Source: Fidelibacterota bacterium
Lineage (GTDB): Bacteria; Fidelibacterota; Marinisomatia; Marinisomatales; UBA8229
DNA: 32,889 bases
Direction of reading: 5' to 3'
NCBI GenBank assembly: GCA_012964235.1
Contig: DTUJ01000199.1
Span: 1 to 32,889, forward strand
The first letter of the stretch is position 1. Every line of letters begins with the position of its first letter. Positions 9,755 to 21,871 of this stretch are shown here, in pieces. The translations under genes and the position numbers were made by a program. The notes below the pieces were generated by a model, which saw only the letters and a program-made list of their open reading frames with translations, searched no databases and was not told the DNA's origin.

Positions 9755-9889
9755 TGATTAAACTTCCTTTTTGTTTTAAACGACCGTATTAAAGTAAGTG
9801 GTCTCATAAAAAAATATTTTTAGATTGGCAATTTACAATCATTATTTCAGAACAGAAATAGCAAATCCTCCTTAAGCATAAAAAAATAT

Positions 9890-11092
9890 TTATTCCCCCA
9901 AAACATTCTGAAAAGCCTGGTCGGCAATTGTGGATCCAATAGCAAAAGATGCAGTCGCCGCAGGTGAAGGGGCATTCAGAACATGGATAAACCTTTCTGA
10001 CTGAACGATACAAAAGTCATCCAGCAATTTTCCTGTCTCATCCATCGCCTGGGCCCTGACGCCCGATCCTCCAGGCACCAGATCAGATCCCTGAATTGCG
10101 GGTACAAGATGCTGTAATGCTTTTACAAAAAGCGGTTTAAAGAGTGACCTTGTGTATTCCCCCATACCTGTTTTCCAATAATTGCGCCCAATTTTCCAAA
10201 CCCCCGGATTAGTAAGTAATTCCCAGGTTTCCTGAAAACTAAAATCCCGCCGGCGATATCCCTCCCTGGCTGTGGCAAGAACTGCGTTCGGTCCCGCCTC
10301 TACAGAACCATCTATTCTGCGTGTAAAATGCACCCCTAAGAAAGGAAACCTGGGGTCTGGAACCGGGTAAATCAGCGAATTCACCAAGTGTCGGCTTTCA
10401 GGTTTCAGCACGTAATATTCTCCTCTAAAGGGGATGATGCTGATTGAAGAATTTTCTCCCGCTAGCTGTGCAATTTTATCCGAGTAGAGTCCGGCACAAT
10501 TAATGACCAGCTCTGTGGGATAATCACACATTTGAGTGTTGACAATACATTCGCCTGCTTTCCTGACAAAACCTTTTACAGTGGCTTTCGTTTTAATTTC
10601 ACCTCCACGTTTTATGATCTGCTTTCCGAGTTCATCAACAACAGATGTATAATTAATGATCCCCGTGGAAGGAACGTGTATCGCTTTTATCCCCGTGGCG
10701 TGGGGCTCCAAATCCTTCAGTTCTTGTGAATCAACAATCCTTACATCGGATATCCCGTTTTCTAAACCCCGTTTGTATAGTGCGTCAAGTCTGTTCACTT
10801 CCTCCAAATTAACCGCTACAATTACCTTACCGCACAAGTCGTATTGTACATTAAATTTATCACAAAACAGAAGGAGTTCTTCCACACCGCGACGACAATT
10901 TTTTGCCTTCACTGAACCGGGCTTATAATAAATGCCAGAATGGATGACACCGCTATTGTGACCACTTTGATGAAGACCGATGGATTTCTCCTTTTCAAGA
11001 ATCCGCAGTTTCAATTCTGGTTTTTGTTCCAGAAGTTTATAGGCTGTAGCAAGCCCCACAATTCCTCCGCCGATGATGATCACATCATCCAT
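9890..11092 (-). CDS. lhgO: FAD-dependent L-2-hydroxyglutarate oxidase-like protein
   Basis: MDDVIIIGGGIVGLATAYKLLEQ FAD motif; GLHQSGHNSGVIHSGIYYKPGSVKAKNCRRG; LVPGGSGVRAQAMDETG; VLNAPSPAATASFAIGSTI. Confidence 0.9.
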   Translation of the reverse strand: MDDVIIIGGGIVGLATAYKLLEQKPELKLRILEKEKSIGLHQSGHNSGVIHSGIYYKPGSVKAKNCRRGVEELLLFCDKFNVQYDLCGKVIVAVNLEEVNRLDALYKRGLENGISDVRIVDSQELKDLEPHATGIKAIHVPSTGIINYTSVVDELGKQIIKRGGEIKTKATVKGFVRKAGECIVNTQMCDYPTELVINCAGLYSDKIAQLAGENSSISIIPFRGEYYVLKPESRHLVNSLIYPVPDPRFPFLGVHFTRRIDGSVEAGPNAVLATAREGYRRRDFSFQETWELLTNPGVWKIGRNYWKTGMGEYTRSLFKPLFVKALQHLVPAIQGSDLVPGGSGVRAQAMDETGKLLDDFCIVQSERFIHVLNAPSPAATASFAIGSTIADQAFQNVLGE

Positions 11093-11269
11093 AAAATGTT
11101 ATTTTCTGCACTTTCTTCTTTGTCATGTTAAACTCATCAATCCAATAAACTGGGAAATTAATATTTTCTTGTAGCGTAATCCTTACTTTTATTCCTCCAA
11201 CCATCCTAAATTTGTTTTTGAAATAAATCCTTTACAACAACTTATTTGGATTTCTAACCACCATTTGAA

Positions 11270-14095
11270 ATGAACGAATCATCACAAAACAATCTTTTTA
11301 TTAATCGTCATTTAGGTCCTTCTGATGGAGAAATTCAGTCCATGCTGAAATCATGTGGATTATCATCCCTGGATGAGCTCATCAGTGAGACAATCCCCGC
11401 TTCAGTTTTGGATATGGATTCTCTCCAAATTAATGCTGTACCAATTGAACAGGAACTCCTCAAGGAGCTACACTCCATTGCTGACGAAAATCAAGTATTC
11501 CGATCTTACATCGGAATGGGATATTATGGCACATACACACCACCGGTCATCCTGCGGAACATCCTTGAAAACCCAGGTTGGTATACTCAGTACACACCAT
11601 ACCAAGCTGAAATTTCCCAAGGACGGCTTGAAGCTCTGCTGAATTTTCAAACCATGATCTGTGACTTCTCCGGTATGGACATTGCCAATGCTTCCCTTTT
11701 AGATGAAAGTACTGCCGCTGCGGAAGCCATGACTTTCCTGGCGCGTGTCAATCCAAAAAGAAATCAGTATTTTGTCTCATCCGACTGCCACCCTCAAACC
11801 ATAGCTGTGTTGAAAACACGGGCGAAACCCATTGGTATTGAACTCACTATAACCGAACCGAAAAATTTTAAGTTCAATGATGAAACACTGGGAGGGACAC
11901 TTCAATACCCTGCTACTGATGGAGAAATTCATGATTATACCAGCCTGTGCACCCAGGCCCATAATGTTGGAAGTTATATCGCCGTCGCAGCTGATTTACT
12001 GAGCCTTGCTTTATTAAAACCACCAGGCGAATGGGGTGCTGATGTAGTCGTAGGAACCAGCCAGCGATTTGGTGTTCCTATGGGATACGGTGGTCCGCAC
12101 GCTGCTTTTTTTGCTACACGTAAAATATTTGAAAGAAAAATCCCAGGTCGTATCATCGGAATTTCAAAAGATACCCATGGCAACCCTGCTCTTCGGATGG
12201 CACTCCAGACCCGGGAACAACATATCCGTCGGGAACGGGCAACATCAAACATCTGCACTGCCCAGGTATTATTGGCAGTCATGTCGGGAATGTATACCAT
12301 ATATCACGGACCTGGCGGAATCCGAAAAATAGCAGAGGATGTACACCGCCGCACATGCATTGTGGGATCAGCGTTAGATATGGCAGGATACAGAATTCAT
12401 CACACCCGATTTTTTGATACTATCCGGTTTAATGCTGATAACAATTTGTTTAAAAAAGCACAGAAACAAAAAATCAACCTGCGTGATTATGGAGACGGTT
12501 CATTGGGAATTTCATTGGATGAAACTGTTGCTGACGAAGATGTAAATATGCTTCTAGACCTCTTTGGAGCTAAACAAAAAAATAATGATTCTTTTGGGAT
12601 CCCAAATAATCTCCGGCGAACATCCAGTTACCTTAAACACCCTGTCTTCAGCCTTTACCATTCAGAAACAGAAATGCTCCGTTATATTTATCGCCTACAG
12701 CAAAAGGATTTATCCCTCACTACCAGCATGATACCACTTGGCTCCTGTACCATGAAATTGAACGCAACCACGGAAATGATCGGTATTACCTGGCCGGAAT
12801 TTTCAGACCTTCATCCTTTTGCTCCGAAAGAGCAGGCCCCCAGCTACCAAAAATTGATCACCGAGTTGGGCGACCGGCTTTGTAACATCTCTGGATTCAG
12901 TGATTATTCCTTTCAACCAAATTCTGGTGCACAAGGTGAATTCACCGGGCTGAAAATTATTTCAGCATATCACCAATCCAGAGGTGATAGTCAACGTACT
13001 GTTTGCCTGATTCCAACCTCCGCTCATGGTACTAATCCTGCCAGTGCAGTAATGACAGGAATGAGTGTGGTCATTGTCCAGTGTGACGAAAACGGAAATA
13101 TCGACGTGGATGATTTGACTCAAAAAGCGAAAACCAACAGTAATCAATTGGCTGCTTTTATGGTAACGTACCCATCAACTCATGGGGTATTCGAAGAGCA
13201 TATTGTAGATATATGCAGGATCATCCATGATAACGGCGGGCAGGTTTATCTGGACGGAGCAAATTTGAATGCCATGATGGGATTGTGCAAACCGGCAGAA
13301 TTTGGGGCTGACGTGTGCCATATCAATCTCCACAAAACATTTTGTATTCCACATGGAGGTGGCGGTCCTGGGATGGGCCCTGTCTTTACGAAAAAACATT
13401 TAGCACCTTTTCTCCCTGACCATCCTGTCATATCCACAGGCGGAGAACAGGGAATTGACGCGGTTTCATCTGCACCCTGGGGCAGTGCCAGCATCCTTCC
13501 TGTTTCCTGGGCGTTTATCCGGCTCCTAGGTGATTCCGGTATTAAAAAAACATCCCAGGTTGCAATTCTAAACGCTAATTATATGGCAAAAAAATTGAGC
13601 CGACATTTTACAATCCTTTACACAGGTGTTACTGGAAGAGTTGGGCACGAATTTATTCTTGACTTACGCCCTTTCCGCAAATCCTGCGGAATCACTGATG
13701 AAGATGTAGCGAAGCGCCTCATGGATTATGGTTTCCATGCGCCCACCGTATCGTTTCCAGTTCCGGGCACACTTATGATCGAACCTACAGAAAGCGAATC
13801 AAAAGGAGAAATGGATCGCTATTGTTTCGCTCTGATACACATAAAAAAAGAGATTTTGGATGTAGAGTCCGGCAGGGTTGATCTCAAAGATAATGTGCTG
13901 AAAAACGCACCTCACACGGCACAACATGCGGCAAGCGACAGCTGGAGTCACTCATATACCCGTGAAGAAGCTGCTTACCCTGCAGAGTGGACTAGGAAAT
14001 CAAAATTCTGGCCTGCGGTCGGTCGGATTGACAATGCCCATGGGGATAGAAACTTAGTGTGCACCTGTTCGCCTATTGAACAACATGAGAATTAG
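11270..14095 (+). CDS. gcvP: Glycine dehydrogenase (decarboxylating), P protein, single-chain form
   Basis: 941 aa; [71 protein letters not shown]-Lys motif [21 protein letters not shown]. Confidence 0.98.
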   Translation: MNESSQNNLFINRHLGPSDGEIQSMLKSCGLSSLDELISETIPASVLDMDSLQINAVPIEQELLKELHSIADENQVFRSYIGMGYYGTYTPPVILRNILENPGWYTQYTPYQAEISQGRLEALLNFQTMICDFSGMDIANASLLDESTAAAEAMTFLARVNPKRNQYFVSSDCHPQTIAVLKTRAKPIGIELTITEPKNFKFNDETLGGTLQYPATDGEIHDYTSLCTQAHNVGSYIAVAADLLSLALLKPPGEWGADVVVGTSQRFGVPMGYGGPHAAFFATRKIFERKIPGRIIGISKDTHGNPALRMALQTREQHIRRERATSNICTAQVLLAVMSGMYTIYHGPGGIRKIAEDVHRRTCIVGSALDMAGYRIHHTRFFDTIRFNADNNLFKKAQKQKINLRDYGDGSLGISLDETVADEDVNMLLDLFGAKQKNNDSFGIPNNLRRTSSYLKHPVFSLYHSETEMLRYIYRLQQKDLSLTTSMIPLGSCTMKLNATTEMIGITWPEFSDLHPFAPKEQAPSYQKLITELGDRLCNISGFSDYSFQPNSGAQGEFTGLKIISAYHQSRGDSQRTVCLIPTSAHGTNPASAVMTGMSVVIVQCDENGNIDVDDLTQKAKTNSNQLAAFMVTYPSTHGVFEEHIVDICRIIHDNGGQVYLDGANLNAMMGLCKPAEFGADVCHINLHKTFCIPHGGGGPGMGPVFTKKHLAPFLPDHPVISTGGEQGIDAVSSAPWGSASILPVSWAFIRLLGDSGIKKTSQVAILNANYMAKKLSRHFTILYTGVTGRVGHEFILDLRPFRKSCGITDEDVAKRLMDYGFHAPTVSFPVPGTLMIEPTESESKGEMDRYCFALIHIKKEILDVESGRVDLKDNVLKNAPHTAQHAASDSWSHSYTREEAAYPAEWTRKSKFWPAVGRIDNAHGDRNLVCTCSPIEQHEN

Positions 14096-15774
14096 TGTTC
14101 TGGTATCTAAAAAAAAATACCGCTCTGTTTATCTTTCTTTTTTCAGGTTGCCTATTTGGTGAATTAGTTGATGGTGATACGCTAGTACTCCACCCAATCA
14201 CCTGGAACACGTCGAGCCCAGAAGGTTGGAATGCACAATACAAAAAAATCATCCAATTTCCGGGATCTGATGGTCCCTGGGCAAAAATCATCATGGTGCA
14301 AACCCTTAAATGCGATTCAACAACCAAAGGTGATAACTATCCATGTGGCGAATGGGATTATATCTGGAATATATTTGTGAACGTTCCGAAGGAAGATACG
14401 GTTGAAACATTCAGCATGGGAAGTTTTGTGACCCCTTATGGAAAGAGGCTCTGGCTCGGTGGGGAAGCTGGATGGGAATGGACATACGACATAACGGACT
14501 ATGCTCCGATCCTGAAGGAAGAACGGGAAATTATTGTAGGCAATAATCAGGAATTACTGGACCTAAAATTTCTATTCATTAAAGGTGCACCGACCCGGAA
14601 TATTTTGAGAGTAGAAAATATTTATCCCTACGGACATCACAAATACGGGGATTTGGCGGATGATATTGTTTTACAAGAGACAAAACTTCAGCTTCTTCCT
14701 GAAGCTCGTGGTTATAAACTGAAGGCAGTAGTCTCCGGACACGGACATGCAGGCCCGCGAAATTGCTGCGAATGGGACAGTAAAACACATACCTATTATA
14801 TGAATGGGTCGGAACTATTCCGCTGGAATGTCTGGAAAGACTGCGGGAACAACCCGATCTATCCCCAGGGCGGTACCTGGCCCTTTGATCGTGCCGGATG
14901 GTGCCCTGGAACCAAAGTGGATGAATATGAAAATGAGCTCACCCCCTTCGTTAAACCTGGCGATACAATTTCCATAGATTATGAAATCGAACCCTACCTG
15001 GATAATGGTGAAAAAGAGGGTGAATTCAGGATTTCCCATCAGCTATTCTCATATGGTTCGCCAAATTTTATGAACGACGCAGAAATTATAGACATCATTG
15101 TTCCCAGCTCAAAAGGCGCATTCAGCCGTTTCAACCCAACCCTGTCCAACCCAAAAGTCATCATAAAAAATGCCGGGGCCTATGACTTGGAACGGGTGGA
15201 GATTCATTATGGTCTTAAACACAGGAGAAAGTCGGTCTATCACTGGTATGGGCATCTTAAATTTCTGGAAGAAGAAAAGGTTTTTCTCCCAATCCCGAAT
15301 TGGCACGGGTTAAGAAGAACTCAAACTTTTGAAGTGGAAATAAAAAAGACCAACGGAGTAAAAGACGAAAATCCCCTGAACAATATTTTAACATCCACGG
15401 TTCCCTTGCCTAAGATTTTTCCGGAAGAATTTATCCTGGAGATCAAAACAAATAATAGAGACAGGGCTCGGGAAAACTCCTTCACCATTTCCGGTAACAA
15501 TGGCACTGTTTATTACAGCAGCGGATTCTTCAAGGACAGCACAGAGTATAATTTCCCTATTGAGCTAAAAAGAGGTTTTTATGAATTTCTTTTTAGAGAT
15601 GACATGGAAGACGGTATCTCAGTACACTGGTGGAACAGAAACAGCGCACCAGAGAAAATTGGAATCAGCGGGGAATTGAAATTCTTAAAATGGGACGGAG
15701 AAGTTCTCCATGAATTCAAACCAGATTTTGGACAGGAATTAAGATTTGGTTTTATCGTGGGGCCTATTCCTTAA
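14095..15774 (+). CDS. Secreted peptide-N-glycosidase F-like protein (PNGase F N/C domains)
   Basis: GTG start overlapping the gcvP stop (TAGTG); signal peptide FIFLFSGCLFG; DSTTKGDNYPCGEWDYIWN; GHGHAGPRNCCEWDSKTHTYYMNG; WKDCGNNPIYPQGGTWPFDRAGWCPGTKV. Confidence 0.75.
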   Translation: MFWYLKKNTALFIFLFSGCLFGELVDGDTLVLHPITWNTSSPEGWNAQYKKIIQFPGSDGPWAKIIMVQTLKCDSTTKGDNYPCGEWDYIWNIFVNVPKEDTVETFSMGSFVTPYGKRLWLGGEAGWEWTYDITDYAPILKEEREIIVGNNQELLDLKFLFIKGAPTRNILRVENIYPYGHHKYGDLADDIVLQETKLQLLPEARGYKLKAVVSGHGHAGPRNCCEWDSKTHTYYMNGSELFRWNVWKDCGNNPIYPQGGTWPFDRAGWCPGTKVDEYENELTPFVKPGDTISIDYEIEPYLDNGEKEGEFRISHQLFSYGSPNFMNDAEIIDIIVPSSKGAFSRFNPTLSNPKVIIKNAGAYDLERVEIHYGLKHRRKSVYHWYGHLKFLEEEKVFLPIPNWHGLRRTQTFEVEIKKTNGVKDENPLNNILTSTVPLPKIFPEEFILEIKTNNRDRARENSFTISGNNGTVYYSSGFFKDSTEYNFPIELKRGFYEFLFRDDMEDGISVHWWNRNSAPEKIGISGELKFLKWDGEVLHEFKPDFGQELRFGFIVGPIP

Positions 15775-15929
15775 ATGAAAAATATTATCACCCCCCAGCT
15801 TCTCTTTCCGTATAAATCATCCTACGTTCATTCTAGTGGGTGTTTGTAAATTTTAATTTACTTAGATATAATTCAATTATTGGATTAATATTTGCTCTTT
15901 TAGCCATCTCAAATCTAACAGGAGAAGAA

Positions 15930-16406
15930 ATGAGCGAAGTAACTGATGAACAAAAAATGCATCACTATATGGGTATTGAAATGAATATCCAGACTTGGAA
16001 TCTATTGGGGAAAGAAGATAGAAATGAACAGGATGATGCACGTATAGTGAACTTTGCTCAGGCATCATTATATCACTGGAGGAAGTCTCACAAATATGAA
16101 CCTGTAAATGAGCAAAGGGGGCAGTGGATGTTGTCACACGTATATGCTGTTTTAGGTAAAGGTAAAGAAGCTTTATCTTATGCTGAAGAGACAGCCAAGC
16201 TAACAAAGGAGCAAGATTTAAAGGACTTTGACCTTGCATATTCTTATGAAGCATTGGCACGTGCAAATGCTGCTGCTGGGAATAAAAAAGAATATGCAAA
16301 ATGGTTAGAAAAAGCACAAAAAGCTGGTGCTCTTATCTCAGGTGAAGAGGATAAAAAGCATTTTATTGCAGATTTAGAGAGTGCACCTTGGTTTGAGTGT
16401 AAATAG
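15930..16406 (+). CDS. Small TPR-like protein of unknown function
   Basis: ATG preceded by AGGAGAAGAA. 158 aa with TPR-like helices (RGQWMLSHVYAVLGKGKEALSYAEETAKL; FDLAYSYEALARANAAAGNKKEYAKWLEKAQKAG). Confidence 0.65.
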   Translation: MSEVTDEQKMHHYMGIEMNIQTWNLLGKEDRNEQDDARIVNFAQASLYHWRKSHKYEPVNEQRGQWMLSHVYAVLGKGKEALSYAEETAKLTKEQDLKDFDLAYSYEALARANAAAGNKKEYAKWLEKAQKAGALISGEEDKKHFIADLESAPWFECK

Positions 16407-16469
16407 ATACCCACCTCTCCAATTCTTCCCTCCTAACCCAGTTAGTATAAATAAAACTATAAAGCAATT

Positions 16470-17765
16470 TTAGCTCAAAACACCGCTTACCAGCGAGGTG
16501 TGATTCTCTTTCATCATCACTGATTGGATCGTGTTGACGAGGTTGGTGCCTCCCTCTACTTGAACCTTGATATAATTATCTGTGTGCCCAACAATCTTTC
16601 CGTTTTTCATGTTCTCAAATAAAACCGGACGATTTTTGTTTATGAATTGATCATGAAAATATCTTCGCTTTTTGTCTGATAAAATATGGAGCATCTTACT
16701 TCGATCTTTCTTCGTTTCTTTTGAAACTCTTTCACCCATTTCAACTGCACCTGTATTGGAGCGTACGGAATAAGTGAACACATGGAGGTAGGAAATATTC
16801 AGCTCATTCAAGAAATTGTACGTTTCAAGAAAATCACCTTCCGTTTCTCCAGGAAAGCCCACAATCACATCTGCACCAATGCATGCATTAGGAACATCCG
16901 ATTTAATTTTTTTAACACGATCTTCATAATGCTCCCGTTCATACCGTCGTTTCATTTTCTTTAAAATCTTATTAGAGCCGGATTGTAAAGGCAGGTGAAA
17001 ATGGGGCATAAATTTTTCAGATTGAGCGCAGAATTCGATGATTTGATCTGTCAATAAATTCGGTTCGATAGATGAAATTCGAATTCTATCGATTCCTTCT
17101 AATGTGTCTAATTGCTGGATAAGACCATAAAAAGTCTCTTTGCTCCCCTTACCAAAATCTCCGATATTCACACCTGTAAGCACAATCTCCTTTGCGTTTG
17201 TCTCGGCGACTTCACGTGCCTTTTTCATAGTATTCGCGATGGAATTACTTCTGTTTTCACCTCGAGCTAAAGGAACTGTACAGAATGAACAGGAATAATC
17301 ACAACCGTCCTGAATTTTTAAAAATGATCGCGTTCGCTCTTCGGATGAATATGAAGGCGTAAACACATGAACATGATCAATGTCGGAATGAATTACCTTT
17401 GTCAATCCATTGGTTTCCTGAGAAGACAGGTGATTTAATACATTAAATTTTTCTTCCGACCCCAGTACCAGGTCAACACCTTCAATATTAGCAATGTCTT
17501 TAGGTTTCAACTGTGCATAACAGCCGATTATAGCTAGGGAAGAGTCAGGATTCCTTCGCTTGGCCTGTCGAATTAATTTTCTTGCTTCCTTGTCAGCATT
17601 TTCCGTAACCGAACATGTATTCAAGACATAGATATCTGCTTTATCTCTGTAATCCACTTTTTCAAATCCGTGATCAGTAAAATCACGGGAAATCGTAGCG
17701 GTTTCAGAGAAATTTAGCTTACATCCCAGCGTATGAAAGGCAATCCGCTTAGACTGTGTTCCCAT
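16470..17765 (-). CDS. mtaB: tRNA (N6-L-threonylcarbamoyladenosine37-C2)-methylthiotransferase (MiaB/MtaB family)
   Basis: LGCKLNFSETATI, NTCSVTENADKEARKLIRQAKRRNP, radical SAM motif CDYSCSFCTVPLARG, TRAM-like C-terminus. Confidence 0.93.
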   Translation of the reverse strand: MGTQSKRIAFHTLGCKLNFSETATISRDFTDHGFEKVDYRDKADIYVLNTCSVTENADKEARKLIRQAKRRNPDSSLAIIGCYAQLKPKDIANIEGVDLVLGSEEKFNVLNHLSSQETNGLTKVIHSDIDHVHVFTPSYSSEERTRSFLKIQDGCDYSCSFCTVPLARGENRSNSIANTMKKAREVAETNAKEIVLTGVNIGDFGKGSKETFYGLIQQLDTLEGIDRIRISSIEPNLLTDQIIEFCAQSEKFMPHFHLPLQSGSNKILKKMKRRYEREHYEDRVKKIKSDVPNACIGADVIVGFPGETEGDFLETYNFLNELNISYLHVFTYSVRSNTGAVEMGERVSKETKKDRSKMLHILSDKKRRYFHDQFINKNRPVLFENMKNGKIVGHTDNYIKVQVEGGTNLVNTIQSVMMKENHTSLVSGVLS

Positions 17766-17795
17766 AATTATAAATTCAAATTCATTTGATTCGTT

Positions 17796-18647
17796 CTATG
17801 AAAAAGATGAAAGGCACTTATCCGTGGTTCTCCACAACCGATCAATATCACTTTTATTGTATGATAATGATGAGCTTTTTTCTGGTTTGCATTTTACAAA
17901 ATACTTGCCACTGACACCTTTTACTGTTGGAGAAGTTGCCAGAAACACGCTGGTTTCTGCTCCTTTTTTAATTGAAATAGCACCAATCTTTTTTGCCAGA
18001 TTCAGCCCTATTCCTACTATCCCAGTATTATTGTCTCCAAAACGTGTTCTTACAAAGCCGGGGTGCAGGGTGTTTACTGTAATTGGTGTATCCTTTAGCA
18101 ATTCTGCTAATTTATATGTAAACATGATGTTCATAAGCTTTGATCGCTTATAAGCCGCCCAGCCGGAATAATCGTTTTTCCCCTGCAGATCATCAAAATC
18201 CAGGGTAACTCCAATATGTGCTCCTGATGCTACATTAATGATACGGGGGTTTTTACCTTTCTTTATTAAATCTAAAAGAAGTTTGGTTAGTAAAAAATAA
18301 TTTAGATGGTTCAAAGCAAATGTTTTTTCAAGACCCTCATCAGTTTCCTCTCTTTGTGCAAAGAGGGCACCGGCATTGTTTATTAACACATCCAGTCTAT
18401 CATAGCGGGAATAAATCCTTTCCGCTAAATACCGTATAGCTTTCATATTTGATAGGTCTGCTGTCAATATTTCAATCTGATTGTTCCCTGTTTTTTCTAT
18501 GAGTTTTTTTCGAACCTTCTCTCCTTTTTTCGGATTGCGGCCAACGAGAATTAATTGTGCATTTTGTTTACCAAGACATCTTGCTGTTTCCTTTCCGATA
18601 CCGTCTGTGGCACCGGTAATAAGACATATCTTGTCTTTCATCAACAT
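17796..18647 (-). CDS. Short-chain dehydrogenase/reductase (retinol dehydrogenase-like)
   Basis: CLITGATDGIGKETARCLG; NNAGALFA; catalytic-type S and Y (WAAYKRSKLMNIMFTYKLAE). Confidence 0.9.
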   Translation of the reverse strand: MLMKDKICLITGATDGIGKETARCLGKQNAQLILVGRNPKKGEKVRKKLIEKTGNNQIEILTADLSNMKAIRYLAERIYSRYDRLDVLINNAGALFAQREETDEGLEKTFALNHLNYFLLTKLLLDLIKKGKNPRIINVASGAHIGVTLDFDDLQGKNDYSGWAAYKRSKLMNIMFTYKLAELLKDTPITVNTLHPGFVRTRFGDNNTGIVGIGLNLAKKIGAISIKKGAETSVFLATSPTVKGVSGKYFVKCKPEKSSSLSYNKSDIDRLWRTTDKCLSSFS

Positions 18648-18688
18648 CGGATTGTATAACTCTCGTTAGCTTGTAACATTTTTATTAA

Positions 18689-21600
18689 CTAAAAATAATT
18701 TTGGAGGGGTTTTACATACACTCCTTTTTTCGAACGAATCGCACGAACCGCTGCTTCTGCACCAGACAACGTTGTTATCGCCATAATCCCTTTTTGGATA
18801 CATGCTTGACCTATGGCCTCTTCATCATATCTTGATTGTTTCCCCATTGGTGTATTGATCACCAATTGAATTTCTCCGTTTTTGATACCGTCCACTGCAT
18901 TGGGACGTCCTTCTCCCACTTTAAAAATGGATTCAACTGGAATTCCATTCCTCTTGAACTCTTTGGCTGTTCCTAAAGTTGCCACGATTCTAAACCCAAT
19001 TTCGGACAAATCCCGCGCTAAAGGAATCACATTCATTTTATCCGCATCATTAACAGAAATAAATACCGTTCCTGAATCGTAAATTATATTCCCAGCACTG
19101 ATTGATGCTCGTCTAAATGACTGACCAAACGTATCAGAAATCCCCATTACTTCCCCGGTTGATTTCATTTCCGGGCTTAAGAAAATGGATTCAGAAGGAA
19201 ATTTATTAAAGGGCAAGACAGCTTCTTTCACAGCAATATGACTGATTTCATCCCATTGTTTAAGATCCATGTCTTTTAGTTTTATTCCTGTAGCTAGTTT
19301 TGCTGCAATTCTTGCTAATGGTACATTGGTCGCTTTGCTCACAAAAGGAACGGTTCTGCTGGCTCGTGGATTGACTTCCAGTACATAAACCTGACCTTCT
19401 TTATAGGCGAACTGCAAATTAATTAGTCCCACCACACTTAATTCTAAAGCAAGAAGCCTAGTAGTGCGAATGATCTCATCCATGACATCGGTTGTGATCC
19501 GGTATGGCGGCAGCACGCAGGCGGAGTCGCCGGAATGAATCCCGGCTTCTTCAATATGCTGCATAATACCACCAATGTGAACCGTCTCTCCATCACAAAG
19601 TGCATCCACATCAAACTCAAAGGCATCTTCCAGAAACTCATCAATCAGGATCGGGTGGCCTTCTGTCACATCTGCTGAACGAGCGATATAATCAATCAAT
19701 TGTTCCTTGGAATAGACGATCTCCATCGCCCGGCCACCCAACACATAACTGGGTCGTGCTAATACCGGGAAGCCGATCTCTTCAGCTACCTTAACCACTT
19801 CATCCAGCGTTCTCCCTGTTCCGTATTGCGGACATACTACTTCCAGTTTTTTCAGGACTTTTCCAAACTTTTCCCTGTCTTCTGCCAAGTCAATGCTATG
19901 CGGGGATGTACCAATGATGGGAGCACCTGCGTCTGCCAGTGCATTAGAAATTTTAAGCGGTGTCTGTCCACCGAATTGAACTAAAATACCGTCAGGCTTT
20001 TCAAACTCAACAATGTTCAATACATCTTCAAACGTCACCGGCTCAAAATACAGGCGGTCAACAAGATCAAAATCGGTACTGACGGTTTCAGGGTTGCAAT
20101 TCACCATGATTGTTTTAAATCCCACATCTTTCAGTCCAAATACCGCCTGAACGCAGCAGTAGTCAAATTCGATTCCCTGGCCGATGCGGTTTGGACCTCC
20201 GCCCAATATCATGATCTTCTTCCCTTCTAATGGAGTAATTTCGTTTTCTTCATCGTAGGTGGAGTAACAATAGGGTGTCTTGGCTTCAAACTCTGCGGCA
20301 CAGGTATCCACCACCTTATAAGCGGGAAAAACCTTTTCTGCTTTGCGCTGTTTACGGATATTATCTTCTGTTTTTCCTGTCATGCGCCCGATTTGTTTAT
20401 CAGAAAACCCATCATGTTTTAATTGTCGCATAGAGCTATTACTATTCGATACAACAATCTGTTTGATCTGATCCAAAAACCAGGGGTCAATTTTTGTAAC
20501 ATTAAATACATCTTCAACAGACTGCCCTTCCAAAAATGCCTGGCGGACTTTCAGCAAGCGAAATGCTGTTCCGTATCGTAACGTGGACATATCCAGTGAC
20601 CGGGCACGGCTCACGTCCGGATCCCCCTCTGCCGGTGGTTTTGGTTCCAGTCCATCTAACCCAACTTCCAGGGATCGAAATGCTTTTTGCAAAGATTCTC
20701 TAAATGTTCGCCCAATGGACATGACTTCACCAACACTCTGCATTTGCACGCCCAGGTGGCCGGTGGCTGATGGAAATTTTTCAAAATCAAAACGGGGCAC
20801 CTTTGTCACAATATAATCAATGGTAGGTTCAAATGCAGCCAGTGTTTTCCCTGTGATGTCATTTGGTAATTCATCAAGAGTATAACCCACAGCCAGTTTA
20901 GCAGCTACTTTGGCGATTGGAAATCCTGTGGCTTTGCTGGCCAAAGCAGATGAACGACTCACCCGCGGGTTCATCTCGATGATGACCATACGACCGTCAT
21001 CAGGATTAACAGCAAACTGGACATTGGATCCCCCCGTTTCCACACCGATGGTCCGGAGGCACTGTATGGCCCAGTTGCGCATCTGCTGGTATTCCTTATC
21101 CGTGAGTGTCATGGCTGGCGCCACTGTCACTGAATCTCCGGTATGCACGCCCATGGGATCAATATTTTCGATGGAACAAATGATAATGGAATTGTCCGCC
21201 TTATCCCGGATAACTTCCAGCTCGAACTCTTTCCAACCCAGCAGAGATTCTTCAATCAGCACTTCCGTGATGGGACTAGCGCGAAGCCCGTTCTCCAGTA
21301 ATTCATGAAATTCTTCGCTATTGTATGCCACAGATCCGCCGGTACCTCCCAGTGTAAAAGAGGGACGGATGATGACAGGAAACTCTATGGTTTCTAAAAG
21401 CAATTTTGCTTCTTTCCAGGAATGGATAAATCCACCATTTGCGGTATTAATACCTACAGCATCCATCACTTCCTTAAACCGTTCACGATCCTCAGCTCTT
21501 TCGATCGCCTCCACCTGAGCACCTATAAGCTGAACACCATATTTCTCAAGAATCCCCTGTCTGTGCAGATCCATGGACAGATTCAAGGCTGTTTGTCCAC

Positions 21601-21871
21601 CCACAGTTGGCAGTATGGCATCCGGTTTTTCTTTATCAATGACGGCAGTTACATATTCTAGAGTGATTGGTTCAATATAGGTAGCATCTGATAATTCTGG
21701 ATCCGTCATAATGGTCGCAGGATTTGAATTTATCAGAATCACGCGATATGCCTCTTCTTTTAAAGCACGCGTAGCCTGAGTGCCGGAATAGTCAAACTCG
21801 CAGGCTTGACCAATCACAATGGGCCCAGCACCGATGATTAAAATAGATTCTATGTCAGTTCTTTTTGGCAT
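18689..21871 (-). CDS. carB: Carbamoyl-phosphate synthase large subunit
   Basis: 1060 aa; [37 protein letters not shown] and a duplicated ATP-grasp architecture. Confidence 0.99.
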   Translation of the reverse strand: MPKRTDIESILIIGAGPIVIGQACEFDYSGTQATRALKEEAYRVILINSNPATIMTDPELSDATYIEPITLEYVTAVIDKEKPDAILPTVGGQTALNLSMDLHRQGILEKYGVQLIGAQVEAIERAEDRERFKEVMDAVGINTANGGFIHSWKEAKLLLETIEFPVIIRPSFTLGGTGGSVAYNSEEFHELLENGLRASPITEVLIEESLLGWKEFELEVIRDKADNSIIICSIENIDPMGVHTGDSVTVAPAMTLTDKEYQQMRNWAIQCLRTIGVETGGSNVQFAVNPDDGRMVIIEMNPRVSRSSALASKATGFPIAKVAAKLAVGYTLDELPNDITGKTLAAFEPTIDYIVTKVPRFDFEKFPSATGHLGVQMQSVGEVMSIGRTFRESLQKAFRSLEVGLDGLEPKPPAEGDPDVSRARSLDMSTLRYGTAFRLLKVRQAFLEGQSVEDVFNVTKIDPWFLDQIKQIVVSNSNSSMRQLKHDGFSDKQIGRMTGKTEDNIRKQRKAEKVFPAYKVVDTCAAEFEAKTPYCYSTYDEENEITPLEGKKIMILGGGPNRIGQGIEFDYCCVQAVFGLKDVGFKTIMVNCNPETVSTDFDLVDRLYFEPVTFEDVLNIVEFEKPDGILVQFGGQTPLKISNALADAGAPIIGTSPHSIDLAEDREKFGKVLKKLEVVCPQYGTGRTLDEVVKVAEEIGFPVLARPSYVLGGRAMEIVYSKEQLIDYIARSADVTEGHPILIDEFLEDAFEFDVDALCDGETVHIGGIMQHIEEAGIHSGDSACVLPPYRITTDVMDEIIRTTRLLALELSVVGLINLQFAYKEGQVYVLEVNPRASRTVPFVSKATNVPLARIAAKLATGIKLKDMDLKQWDEISHIAVKEAVLPFNKFPSESIFLSPEMKSTGEVMGISDTFGQSFRRASISAGNIIYDSGTVFISVNDADKMNVIPLARDLSEIGFRIVATLGTAKEFKRNGIPVESIFKVGEGRPNAVDGIKNGEIQLVINTPMGKQSRYDEEAIGQACIQKGIMAITTLSGAEAAVRAIRSKKGVYVKPLQNYF

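Noticed and set aside
11093-11269. Possible glycine riboswitch upstream of gcvP
   Set aside because: I could not find the conserved glycine aptamer core in the lhgO-gcvP divergent intergenic region.
20583-21518. Several + strand ORFs opposite carB and other large genes
   Set aside because: They are antisense to strongly conserved coding sequence and have no recognisable family.
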